Assembly: GCF_001571225.1 (NCBI RefSeq)
Contig: NZ_BCTJ01000036.1
Location: 1-36,219, forward strand
Reading direction: 5' to 3'
DNA from: Hydrogenophaga palleronii NBRC 102513
GTDB lineage: Bacteria; Pseudomonadota; Gammaproteobacteria; Burkholderiales; Burkholderiaceae_C
Length of the DNA: 36,219 nt
Part shown: one piece after another, positions 16,652 to 24,014 of the stretch
Numbering within the stretch: position 1 is the stretch's first letter
Layout of the letters: each line of letters opens with the position of its first letter
Program-made: the position numbers and the translations under genes
The notes under the pieces: model-generated
Database searches by the model: none
What the model saw: the letters and a program-made list of their open reading frames with translations, nothing else
Told to the model about the DNA's origin: nothing

Positions 16652-16723
16652 TCCCGCTTGCGCCGCGCCTGCGGCGCGTCACCCCCCAAGGGGCAACACC
16701 TGAGGCCGGGCGGAGCCCGTTCC
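16649..16723 (+). repeat. Intergenic palindromic repeat, copy 6
   Basis: It starts at the potI stop codon. CGCCGCGCC-TGCGGCG, a C6...GGGG block, ACACCTGAGG and a compensated third stem GGGC-GGA-GCCC before GTTCC follow. The third stem keeps pairing although both arms differ from other copies, which suggests selection for structure. Confidence 0.85.
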
Positions 16724-16887
16724 GTGGTGTTCCTGGACAGAAAGCGCGTCTGCCGGCGCTGCGTCGTGCCTGCCACGCGGCGCGGCCCATGCCGTCGGGA
16801 TTTGTGCGTGCGGGTGCCCATGCGGTGCGGCGCAACGGACGGCAAGTGGACTGTCTGTTTTGAGGGTTTCGGGCGTAGCATGAAGGC

Positions 16888-16897
16888 CACTTCGCGC
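16888..16897 (+). promoter_or_regulatory. CACTTCGCGC decamer upstream of aldehyde dehydrogenase
   Basis: It lies exactly 30 bases before the ATG at 16928 and begins a short partial dyad (TTCGCG..CGCGAG). The rest of the 276-base gap between potI and this gene holds repeat copy 6 and about 160 bases in which I see no gene or clear promoter. Confidence 0.35.
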
Positions 16898-16927
16898 TTC
16901 GCGAGGCGACAACCCGGAACCCGACCC

Positions 16928-18397
16928 ATGACCGACCTGACCTTCGACGGCCGCGCCTTCATCAACGGCGAACGTTTCGCCGCGCGCGACGGCCAGACCT
17001 TTGACTGCATCTCGCCGGTGGACGGCCGCCTGCTCACCGCCGTGGCGCGCTGTGGCGAGGCCGACATCAACGCCGCCGTGGCCGCCGCCCGCGCGGCCTT
17101 TGAAGACCGCCGCTGGAGCGGCATGGCGCCGGCGCAGCGCAAGCGCGTGATGATCAAGTTTGCCGACCAGCTGATCGCGCACGCCGACGAGCTCGCGTTG
17201 ACCGAAACCCTGGACATGGGCAAGCCCGTGAAGTACGCGCGCAGCGTGGACGTGAACAGCGCGGCCAACTGCATCCGCTGGTACGGCGAGGCGGTGGACA
17301 AGGTGTACGACGAGATCGCGCCCACGCCCAGCACCGCGCTGGCGTTGATCACGCGCGAGCCGGTGGGGGTGGTGGGCGTGATCGTGCCCTGGAACTACCC
17401 TATGATCATGGCGGCCTGGAAGATCGCGCCGGCACTCGCCGCCGGCAACTCGGTGGTGCTCAAGCCGAGCGAGAAGAGCCCGCTGACTGCGCTGCGCCTG
17501 GCCGAGCTGGCGCTGGCCGCCGGTATTCCGCCCGGTGTGTTCAACGTGGTGCCGGGTTACGGTGCCGAGGCCGGCAGCCCGCTCGCGCTGCACATGGACG
17601 TGGACTGCATCGCCTTCACCGGCAGCACGCGCGTGGGCAAGCAGATCCACGTGATGGCGGGGCAGAGCAACCTCAAGCGCGCCTGGACGGAGCTGGGCGG
17701 CAAGTCGCCCAACATCGTGTTCGCCGATTGCCCCGATCTCGACAAGGCGGTGGACGCCGCGGTGGGCAGCATCTTCTTCAACCAGGGCGAGAGCTGCAAC
17801 GCGCCCTCGCGCCTGTTCGTCGAGGCCTCGATCAAGGACGCCTTTCTGGAGAAGGCGCTCAAGCTGGTGCCGCAGTACCAGCCGGGCAACCCGCTGGAGA
17901 AGAGCACGGTGATGGGCGCCATCGTCGACCGCACGCAACTCGACACCGTGCTGCGCTACATCGACAGCGGCCAGAAAGAGGGCGCGAAACTGCTCGCCGG
18001 CGGCGAGGCGGTGGAGCCGGTGAAGGGCGGCCTGTACGTGCAGCCGACTATCTTCGACGGCGTGACCAACACCATGACCATCGCGCGCGAGGAAATCTTT
18101 GGCCCGGTGCTCTCGGTGCTGTCGTTCACCGACGCCGCCGACGTGGTGCAGCAGGCCAACAGCAACATCTACGGCCTGCAGGCGGCGGTGTGGACGCGCG
18201 ACATCAACAAGGCCCACGGCGTGGCGCGTGCGCTGCGCGCCGGCACGGTGCACGTGAACTGCTACGACGAAGACGACATCACCGTGCCCTTCGGTGGCTT
18301 CAAGCAAAGCGGCGTGGGGCGCGACAAGTCGCTGCACGCGTTCGACAAGTACACCGAGACGAAAACCACCTGGATACGGATCGACTCCCCCCTGTAA
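16928..18397 (+). CDS. puuC: Aldehyde dehydrogenase, PuuC-like (gamma-glutamyl-/4-aminobutyraldehyde)
   Basis: A 489-residue NAD(P)-dependent aldehyde dehydrogenase. Landmarks are PWNYP (154-158), VLKPSEKSP (K179), FTGSTRVGK (230-238), the general base E255 in TELGGKSP, the nucleophile C290 in FFNQGESCNAPSR, and EIFGPVLSV. Its place among pot and gabT genes fits oxidation of gamma-glutamyl-gamma-aminobutyraldehyde (Puu route) or 4-aminobutanal (SpuC route), giving gamma-Glu-GABA or GABA. It may serve both, and possibly succinate semialdehyde, since no separate gabD is in the window. The ATG at 16928 is chosen where homology begins; the frame is open further upstream. Confidence 0.87.
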   Translation: MTDLTFDGRAFINGERFAARDGQTFDCISPVDGRLLTAVARCGEADINAAVAAARAAFEDRRWSGMAPAQRKRVMIKFADQLIAHADELALTETLDMGKPVKYARSVDVNSAANCIRWYGEAVDKVYDEIAPTPSTALALITREPVGVVGVIVPWNYPMIMAAWKIAPALAAGNSVVLKPSEKSPLTALRLAELALAAGIPPGVFNVVPGYGAEAGSPLALHMDVDCIAFTGSTRVGKQIHVMAGQSNLKRAWTELGGKSPNIVFADCPDLDKAVDAAVGSIFFNQGESCNAPSRLFVEASIKDAFLEKALKLVPQYQPGNPLEKSTVMGAIVDRTQLDTVLRYIDSGQKEGAKLLAGGEAVEPVKGGLYVQPTIFDGVTNTMTIAREEIFGPVLSVLSFTDAADVVQQANSNIYGLQAAVWTRDINKAHGVARALRAGTVHVNCYDEDDITVPFGGFKQSGVGRDKSLHAFDKYTETKTTWIRIDSPL

Positions 18398-18400
18398 CGG

Positions 18401-18467
18401 TGCCCCCCGCGGCGCTTCGCGTCACCCCCCAAGGGGGCGGCACTGGCGGTCTGGCAAAGCCAGTCCC
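18401..18467 (+). repeat. Intergenic palindromic repeat, copy 7
   Basis: It begins four bases after the aldehyde dehydrogenase stop. GCGGCGCTTCGC, a C6-AA-G5 hairpin and CTGGC-AAA-GCCAG are present. In the third stem both arms have changed from CCGGC/GCCGG in a compensatory way. Confidence 0.85.
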
Positions 18468-18486
18468 GCGGTGCCCTTGAACAAGA

Positions 18487-18512
18487 CACTTCGCACCCCG
18501 TGGTGCGCTTTT
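18487..18512 (+). promoter_or_regulatory. CACTTCGCAC decamer and small hairpin upstream of gabT
   Basis: CACTTCGCAC (18487-18496) is 30 bases before the gabT ATG. It overlaps a 6 bp stem, CGCACC (18492-18497) with GGTGCG (18502-18507), followed by CTTTT, so it may also be a weak terminator-like structure. Confidence 0.35.
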
Positions 18513-18526
18513 GAAGGAGACCTCTC

Positions 18527-19837
18527 ATGAACGCACCGCACAAATCCGAGCAGCTCAACGCACCGCACACCAACGCCGCCTGGCACGCGCGCCGGCAGGC
18601 CGCCACGCCGCGTGGGGTCGGGGTGTTTGGTGACTTCTTCATCCAGAAGGCGAAGAACGCCGAGTTCTGGGACATCGAGGGCCGCCGCTTCATCGACTTT
18701 GCGGGTGGCATCGCGGTGCTCAACACCGGCCACGTGCATCCCAAGGTGCAGGCCGCCATTGCGGCGCAGCTGGAGCGTTTCACGCACAGCTGTTACCAGG
18801 TGGTGCCGTACACCGAATACGTGGCGCTGGCCGAACGCATCAACGCGCTGGTGCCGATTGCCGGGCCGGTGAAGACGGCGTTTTTCTCCACCGGCGCCGA
18901 GGCCATCGAGAACGCGATGAAGATCGCGCGCTCGTCCACCGGCCGCTCCGGCGTCATCGCCTTCGGCGGCGCCTTCCACGGCCGCAGCATGTTCTCGGTG
19001 GCGCTCACCGGCAAGGTGCAACCCTACAAGGCCGGCTTCGGCCCGTTCCCGCCCGAGATCTACCACGTACCCTTCCCGGCGCAGGGCGCTTCGCTGGACG
19101 AGACGAAACACGCGATGGAGCAGCTCTTCAAGTGCGACATCGAACCCTCGCGCGTGGCCGCCATCGTGTTCGAGCCGGTGCAGGGCGAGGGCGGTTTCAA
19201 CGTGATCCAGAAAGAAGCCGTGGTGTGGCTGCGCGAGCTCTGCGACCAGCACGGCATCCTGCTGGTGGCCGACGAAGTGCAGACCGGCTTTGCGCGCACC
19301 GGCAAGCTGTTTGCGATGGAGCACTTCGGCGTCAGCCCCGACCTGATGACCATGGCCAAGAGCATGGCTGGCGGCACCACGCTGTCGGCGGTGAGCGGCA
19401 AGGCCGCCATCATGGACGGCCCGGCCCCGGGTGGCCTGGGCGGCACCTACGCCGGCCACCCGCTGGCCATTGCCGCCGCGCTGGCCGTGCTCGACGTGAT
19501 GGAGGAAGAGCGCCTGCCCGAGCGTGCGCAGCGCCTGGGTGACGAGCTGATCCACCACCTGAAGGCGCAGCGCCAGCGGTACCCCCAACGCATGGGTGAC
19601 GTGCGCGGTCTGGGCGCCATGGTGGCCTGCGAATTCATCGACGCCGCCACCGGCGCACCCGACGCCGAGGCCACCAAACGGGTGCAGATGGCGGCGCTCG
19701 AACGGGGCCTGCTGCTGCTCACCTGCGGCGTGTACGGCAACGTGGTGCGCTTCCTGTTCCCGCTCACCATCGAAGACACGGTGTTTGCAGAAGGTCTGGC
19801 CGCGTTCGACGCGGCACTGGCCGAGGTGATGGCTTGA
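18527..19837 (+). CDS. gabT: 4-aminobutyrate aminotransferase
   Basis: A 436-residue class III aminotransferase close to GabT/PuuE. Landmarks are FSTGAEAIENAMKIAR (about 120-135), AFHGRS, FEPVQGEGGF, the aspartate D249 in VADEVQTGFARTG and the PLP lysine K278 in MAKSMAGG. It transfers the amino group of GABA to 2-oxoglutarate, giving succinate semialdehyde, the common exit of both polyamine routes. AAGGAGA (18514-18520) lies 6 bases before the ATG. Its stop overlaps the start of the next gene, a glutamine-synthetase homologue. 5-Aminovalerate would be a plausible second substrate in this family. Confidence 0.9.
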   Translation: MNAPHKSEQLNAPHTNAAWHARRQAATPRGVGVFGDFFIQKAKNAEFWDIEGRRFIDFAGGIAVLNTGHVHPKVQAAIAAQLERFTHSCYQVVPYTEYVALAERINALVPIAGPVKTAFFSTGAEAIENAMKIARSSTGRSGVIAFGGAFHGRSMFSVALTGKVQPYKAGFGPFPPEIYHVPFPAQGASLDETKHAMEQLFKCDIEPSRVAAIVFEPVQGEGGFNVIQKEAVVWLRELCDQHGILLVADEVQTGFARTGKLFAMEHFGVSPDLMTMAKSMAGGTTLSAVSGKAAIMDGPAPGGLGGTYAGHPLAIAAALAVLDVMEEERLPERAQRLGDELIHHLKAQRQRYPQRMGDVRGLGAMVACEFIDAATGAPDAEATKRVQMAALERGLLLLTCGVYGNVVRFLFPLTIEDTVFAEGLAAFDAALAEVMA

Positions 19838-21180
19838 GCCTGGCGCCGGCAGCGGCGTTGGACGAGCGCATCGCCTCGTTGCGCGCTGCCGGCGTGCATT
19901 CGGTGTTGGCCACCTTCACCGACCTGCTGGGCGCCCCCAAGGGCAAGCTGGTGCCGCTGGAGCGCCTGGCCACCGCGGTGCACAGCGGCGCCGGCTTTTC
20001 CGGCCCCAGCATCGCCGGCACCGGCCTGCCGCGTTTTGGCGCGCGCAGCGAGTACATGGGCCGCGTGGTGCCCGAGAGCCTGCGTCCCTTGCCCTTCATG
20101 CCCGGCGTGGCGCACGCGGTGTGCGACGGTTTTGCCGGTGACGAGCCGCTGGAGACCTGCCCGCGCCAGCTGCTGCGGCGCCAGCTCGCGCGGCTGCGGC
20201 AACGCGGCTGGACGCTGTGGGCCGGCATCGAGCCCGAGTTCTTCCTGCTGCAGCGCGACCGGGAAGGCCGCTGGGTGGTGGCCGACGCCGAAGACCGCCT
20301 CGCCAAACCCTCGTACGACCTGCAGGGCATCGCGCGCAACTTCGGCTTTCTGGACAACATGCGCCAGACGTTGGCCGCGCTCGGCTTCGAGCTGGAGCAG
20401 ATCGACCACGAGGACGCGAACGGCCAATACGAGATCAACTACCGGCACGACGAAGCGCTGGCCGCCGCCGACCGTTACCAGCTCTTCAAGCTCGCCGCGC
20501 AGGCTGTGGCGCGGCAACACGGCGTGGTGTTCTCCACCATGCCCAAACCGTTGGCGCAGGCGCCCGGCAGCGGCCTGCATTTCCACCTCAGCCTGACCGA
20601 CGCGCAAGGCCGCGCCGTGATGGCCGACCCCGCCGGTGTGCTGGGCCTGAGCGAGGCCGGCCATGCCTTTGCCGCCGGCCTGCTGCACCACGCCGATGCC
20701 CTGGCCGCGCTGTGCGCGCCCACCGTCAACAGCTACAAGCGCCTGGCCGCGAGCCGCAGCGCGTCGGGCACCACCTGGTCGCCGGTGTGGAAGGCCATGG
20801 GCGACAACAACCGCACCTGCCTCGTGCGCGCCGTGGCCGGCCGCATCGAGTGGCGCCTGCCCGACCCGGCCTGCAATGTGTACGTGGCGCTGGCCGCCAC
20901 GCTGGCCGCCGGCCTGTCCGGCATCGACCAGGCCTTGCCCGCCGTGGCGCCCTGCGAGGACGACCTGTACGAACGCCACGCCATGGGCGACGCCTTGCCC
21001 GCGCGCCTGCCGCGCGACCTGCTGGCCGCGCTCGACGCGCTGGCGCAGGACACTGTGCTGCGCGAGGCGGTGGGCCTGACGTTTTGCGCCGAATTTCTGG
21101 CGCTCAAGCACGGCGAATGGGCCAGCTACAGCCAGCAGGTGAGCGACTGGGAACTGCAGCGCTACGCCGACGCGGGCTGA
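19834..21180 (+). CDS. Type III-like (GlnT/GmaS-like) glutamine synthetase homologue
   Basis: A 448-residue ligase, clearly distinct from PuuA at 9152. Active-site blocks are GIEPEFFLL, QIDHEDANGQYEINY, GSGLHFHLSL, NSYKRL and RIEWRLPDPACN, so the catalytic glutamates and arginines are retained. The DHEDANGQ(Y/F)E(I/F)N pattern is what I associate with type III glutamine synthetases and gamma-glutamylmethylamide synthetases. It likely joins glutamate to ammonia or an amine with ATP. The start is a TTG whose TTGA overlaps the gabT stop, with AGGTGA 4 bases upstream: translational coupling. It may recapture ammonia from amine breakdown or glutamylate another amine; the substrate is unknown. Confidence 0.82.
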   Translation: MSLAPAAALDERIASLRAAGVHSVLATFTDLLGAPKGKLVPLERLATAVHSGAGFSGPSIAGTGLPRFGARSEYMGRVVPESLRPLPFMPGVAHAVCDGFAGDEPLETCPRQLLRRQLARLRQRGWTLWAGIEPEFFLLQRDREGRWVVADAEDRLAKPSYDLQGIARNFGFLDNMRQTLAALGFELEQIDHEDANGQYEINYRHDEALAAADRYQLFKLAAQAVARQHGVVFSTMPKPLAQAPGSGLHFHLSLTDAQGRAVMADPAGVLGLSEAGHAFAAGLLHHADALAALCAPTVNSYKRLAASRSASGTTWSPVWKAMGDNNRTCLVRAVAGRIEWRLPDPACNVYVALAATLAAGLSGIDQALPAVAPCEDDLYERHAMGDALPARLPRDLLAALDALAQDTVLREAVGLTFCAEFLALKHGEWASYSQQVSDWELQRYADAG

Positions 21181-21243
21181 GGTTGCGGCCTCGCCAATCC
21201 GGGTGAACCGGGGGCGATATCGCCGGCGGTTGCGGGCTTTCGG

Positions 21244-21249
21244 GATAAT
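21244..21249 (+). promoter_or_regulatory. Putative -10 element for a leaderless GTG gene
   Basis: GATAAT within GGGATAATCGC lies 9 bases before the GTG at 21259, and no Shine-Dalgarno is visible between them. A transcript starting 6-9 bases after the hexamer would be nearly leaderless. No clear -35 is seen. Confidence 0.4.
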
Positions 21250-21258
21250 CGCGCCCTT

Positions 21259-22044
21259 GTGAGCCTGCCCGACCCCACCCCTACCGCGTCATCGCCCAAG
21301 ACCTGGACCAAGACCGCCGACCGGCCGCTGCGCAGCGCGGTCAAGTCGTTGGGCATCTGGGTGTTCGCGCATTTTGTCGGTGTGCCCGTGCCCTGGCGTG
21401 CGGTGCGCCAGACCGATGCGCGCGCCCTGCTGGCGTATGAGCACCAGCGCCTGGTGGCGCTGGCGGCGGCGGGCGAGCAGGTGCCGGCGGTGGTGGCCTT
21501 CGACGGTTTTGCGCTCACCACGGGCGACATCGGTGAAACGGTGGACCTGCAGCTGCACCGCCTGCCCGAAGACCAGCGCCTGCCCCTGATGTGTGCGGCC
21601 AGCGCCGACCTGGCGCGTTTCCATGCGCGTGGCCACTGGCACGGTGGCGCACAGCTGCGCAACACCACCTGGGACGGCCACCGGTTTGCGCGGCTGGATT
21701 TCGAGGAGCGCCTGCGGCCCGGCATGGCGCTGGACACCGTGCAGGTGTACGACGTGCTGCAGATGCTGTTGTCGCTGGCGCGTTTTCTGCAGCCGCTCGG
21801 GCCTTCGGCGGTGCTGGCGGTGCTGCAGGCCTACGAGGCGGCCGGCCCGGGCGGCCCGGCGGTGCGCGCCTTCATCGAGCACCTGCTGCCGCGGCTGGAG
21901 CGTGTCTCGCGCATCGCCGCGTGGTCCAGGCGGCTGGATGGCTCGCGCGAGCTGATGCGGCTGCGCACCGTGCTGCAGGGCATGTCGGCCTTCGTGGCCA
22001 GCGCGCCGGCGCCGGGGCCCGGCGCCACCCCCCGCAGCGAATAA
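21259..22044 (+). CDS. Protein kinase-fold protein (Bud32/LPS-kinase-like), uncharacterised
   Basis: A 261-residue protein resembling the small lipopolysaccharide-kinase/Bud32-like group. An early segment LLAYEHQRLVALAAAGEQVP matches the alphaC region; the putative catalytic loop is FHARGHWHGGAQLRN and the metal-binding segment is RLDFEERL. The canonical HGD aspartate is replaced by glycine (HGG) while the asparagine and the DF-E segment remain, so activity is uncertain. The same HGGAQLRN style occurs, to my memory, in proteobacterial relatives, so it may be a family trait. The Pro-rich C-terminus looks disordered. The start is a GTG at 21259 with a -10-like element directly upstream. Substrate unknown; no link to the polyamine genes is evident. 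Confidence 0.65.
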   Translation: MSLPDPTPTASSPKTWTKTADRPLRSAVKSLGIWVFAHFVGVPVPWRAVRQTDARALLAYEHQRLVALAAAGEQVPAVVAFDGFALTTGDIGETVDLQLHRLPEDQRLPLMCAASADLARFHARGHWHGGAQLRNTTWDGHRFARLDFEERLRPGMALDTVQVYDVLQMLLSLARFLQPLGPSAVLAVLQAYEAAGPGGPAVRAFIEHLLPRLERVSRIAAWSRRLDGSRELMRLRTVLQGMSAFVASAPAPGPGATPRSE

Positions 22045-22154
22045 AGACCGAACAAAAACGCTGCAGCCCGGCCGGTCTGGACGGGAACTGTTCTCATTCC
22101 GCACGCCTCTGCCGACCAGTCCTTTTTCTTTTTTCACGCCGCAACACCCTGACC

Positions 22155-22727
22155 ATGAGCGCTTCCCTGCCCGCCACCGCTTCCCCCTGGTTCGACACCC
22201 CGCAACGTTTCGGCCGCATCACGCGCTGGCTGCACTGGGGCATGGCGTTGTTGTTCGCCTGGCAGTTCGTCGGCATGGGCCTGCGCCTGGCGCTGGGCCG
22301 CACGCCCCTGGTGTCCTTCTTCGTCGGCACGCACGCCAGCGTCGGCCTGCTGCTGCTGATTCTGGTGTTGCTGCGTGGTGCCTGGGGGCTGGCCAACCGG
22401 GCGCGGCGTCCGTCGCACGGCGACAGCCTGCTCGGCCGCGCCGCGCGCCTGGGCCATGCGGCGCTTTACCTGCTGATGTTCGTGGTGCCGGCGCTGGCGC
22501 TGGTGCGGCTGTACGGTTCGGGCCGCGCCTTCGCCTGGTTCAACACCGTGCCGCTGTTTGCCGCCAGCCCGAAGGACGAAGCCCTGATCGCCCCCGCCGC
22601 GCTGCTGCACGGCCCGCTGGCCTGGTTGCTGCTGGCGCTGGTGGCAGGCCACGTCGGCATGGTGCTGCTGCACCGCTGGCTGTGGCGCGACGGCGTGGCC
22701 GAACGCATGATCGGCCGTGTGCGCTGA
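22155..22727 (+). CDS. Cytochrome b561 family di-heme membrane protein
   Basis: A 190-residue inner-membrane protein with four hydrophobic helices, the usual prokaryotic b561 (CybB/YodB) size. Candidate heme-ligand histidines are in ITRWLHWGMALLFAWQF (helix 1), THASVG (helix 2) and HVGMVLLHRWLW (helix 4). It would pass electrons between quinols and a periplasmic or membrane acceptor, for example superoxide. The ATG at 22155 precedes an RFGRITRWLHW start typical of the family. It is convergent with the class II aldolase gene 30 bases away. Confidence 0.85.
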   Translation: MSASLPATASPWFDTPQRFGRITRWLHWGMALLFAWQFVGMGLRLALGRTPLVSFFVGTHASVGLLLLILVLLRGAWGLANRARRPSHGDSLLGRAARLGHAALYLLMFVVPALALVRLYGSGRAFAWFNTVPLFAASPKDEALIAPAALLHGPLAWLLLALVAGHVGMVLLHRWLWRDGVAERMIGRVR

Positions 22728-22757
22728 GCCTGCCGCCGTTGGCCGGCGTTCAGGCGT

Positions 22758-23528
22758 TCAGGTCTTGTAGCCCGGGTCCAACCGCTCGGCCTTGCGCAGC
22801 AGCGCCGGCCACGCGAGCTGCGCGCCCTGGCCCGCGGTGGCGATGCGCATCACGTCGGCCATGCCGGCGAGGATGCGTGGGTCCACCGGCGTGAGCTCAC
22901 CGCCGCCGGCCAGGGCGTCGATCTGGATGCGGCAGGTGTTCTCGAAGGTGTACATGGCGAGAAACGCCTCGGCGATGCCACGGCCCACGGTGAGCAGGCC
23001 GTGGTTGCGCAGCACGAGGTAGCTGGCCTGGCCCAGGTCGGCCTGCAGGCGCGGCTTTTCTTCCGGCCGGAAGGCCACGCCTTCGTAGTCGTGGTACGCG
23101 AGCGAGTTCAGCACGAAGGTGGCCTGCTGGCTGGTCGGCAGGATGCCGGCCTTCTGCGCGCTCACCGCCACGCCGGCGCGCGTGTGGGTGTGCAGCACGC
23201 AGCCGGCCTCGGGCCGCGCCTCGTGCACCGCGCTGTGGATCACGAAGCCGGCCGGGTTCACGGGGAAGGGCGAGTCGTGCAGCTTGTTGCAGGCCATGTC
23301 GACCTTGACCAGGCTGCTCGCCGTGATCTCGTCGAACATCAGGCCGTAGGGGTTGATGAGGAACTGGTGCTCGCCCCCGGTCACGCTGTCGGGCAGTTTG
23401 GCGCTGATGTGGGTGAACACCAGGTCGCTCCAGCCGTAGGCGGCGACGAGGCGGTAGCAGGCAGCGAGGTCGCAGCGCAGCGCCCATTCTTCGGCGCTGA
23501 CGACTTCCTTGAGGGAGGGGATGTGCAT
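22758..23528 (-). CDS. Class II aldolase/adducin family protein
   Basis: A 256-residue protein of the zinc-dependent class II aldolase/adducin domain family. Zn-ligand histidines are in VLHTHTRAG (HTH) and LRNHGLLTVG, and the early YRLVAAYGWSDLVFTHIS is the conserved N-terminal helix and strand. Members cleave sugar phosphates, but this adducin-like branch (as in many proteobacteria) has no settled substrate. AGGAGA (complement of 23536-23541) lies 7 bases before the ATG at 23528. The frame stays open far upstream through antisense DNA; that extension is rejected. Confidence 0.87.
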   Translation of the reverse strand: MHIPSLKEVVSAEEWALRCDLAACYRLVAAYGWSDLVFTHISAKLPDSVTGGEHQFLINPYGLMFDEITASSLVKVDMACNKLHDSPFPVNPAGFVIHSAVHEARPEAGCVLHTHTRAGVAVSAQKAGILPTSQQATFVLNSLAYHDYEGVAFRPEEKPRLQADLGQASYLVLRNHGLLTVGRGIAEAFLAMYTFENTCRIQIDALAGGGELTPVDPRILAGMADVMRIATAGQGAQLAWPALLRKAERLDPGYKT

Positions 23529-23632
23529 GGGGTTGTCTCCTGCGAAGCCGCTCGTGGTGCGCGGCCGGCTCCCACTGTAGGCCCAAGGCTGGCGGCGTGC
23601 TTGTCGCTGCGAGGACAGGCCTTCTGCGCGCC

Positions 23633-23938
23633 TCAGAAAACGCGCTGCGTGACGACGGCGGTGGCGGGCGCGGTGTCCTGCTCCAGCCGCGTGAGCCAGG
23701 CCATGGCGTGGGCGCGGTCGGTGCCGCACATCTCGGGGCCGGGCGCGAGCGAGCCGCAGACGGCCGGGCGCTCGGGCTGGCCGAACAGGCGGCAGCGCAG
23801 GGCATCGTCGAGCTGCGGGCACGGCATGCCGGCCGGTTTGCCGTGGGGCAGGCCGGGCAGGGGGCTGCTGATCGACGGCGCGGTGCAGCAGGCGGCGCAG
23901 CCGGGGCGGCAGGCCGTGGAGGAGGGGGCGGAACGCAT
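23633..23938 (-). CDS. YkgJ-family cysteine-cluster protein
   Basis: A 101-residue protein. Its cysteines follow the YkgJ pattern: CRPGCAACC near the start, then C in MPCPQLD, C in ALRCRLF, C in PAVCGSL and C in EMCGTD. The cluster is thought to bind zinc or an Fe-S centre. Start codons at 23938 and 23947 are both possible and neither has a clear ribosome site. It is divergent from mprF across about 75 bases, so promoters may overlap. Function unknown. Confidence 0.72.
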   Translation of the reverse strand: MRSAPSSTACRPGCAACCTAPSISSPLPGLPHGKPAGMPCPQLDDALRCRLFGQPERPAVCGSLAPGPEMCGTDRAHAMAWLTRLEQDTAPATAVVTQRVF

Positions 23939-23972
23939 GGCCCGCATTGTGATGGGGTGCGGGGCGCACGCG

Positions 23973-23978
23973 TACACT
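23973..23978 (+). promoter_or_regulatory. Putative -10 element of mprF-acvB
   Basis: TACACT lies 36 bases before the mprF ATG within GTACACTGCC, a near-copy of the CATACACTGCC upstream of potF. A TTGTGA at 23947-23952 is 20 bases upstream, which is long for a -35 spacer. Confidence 0.35.
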
Positions 23979-24014
23979 GCCTCGACAACATCCCCGGACT
24001 GACGTACGACGCCC

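Noticed and set aside
16652..16927. Small gene in the potI to aldehyde dehydrogenase gap
   Set aside because: Open frames there run through the repeat and lack a ribosome site or recognisable protein sequence.
2943..18467. Intergenic repeats as a CRISPR array or insertion sequence remnants
   Set aside because: Copies are separated by whole genes, diverge by compensatory changes and carry no spacers, transposase or target duplications.
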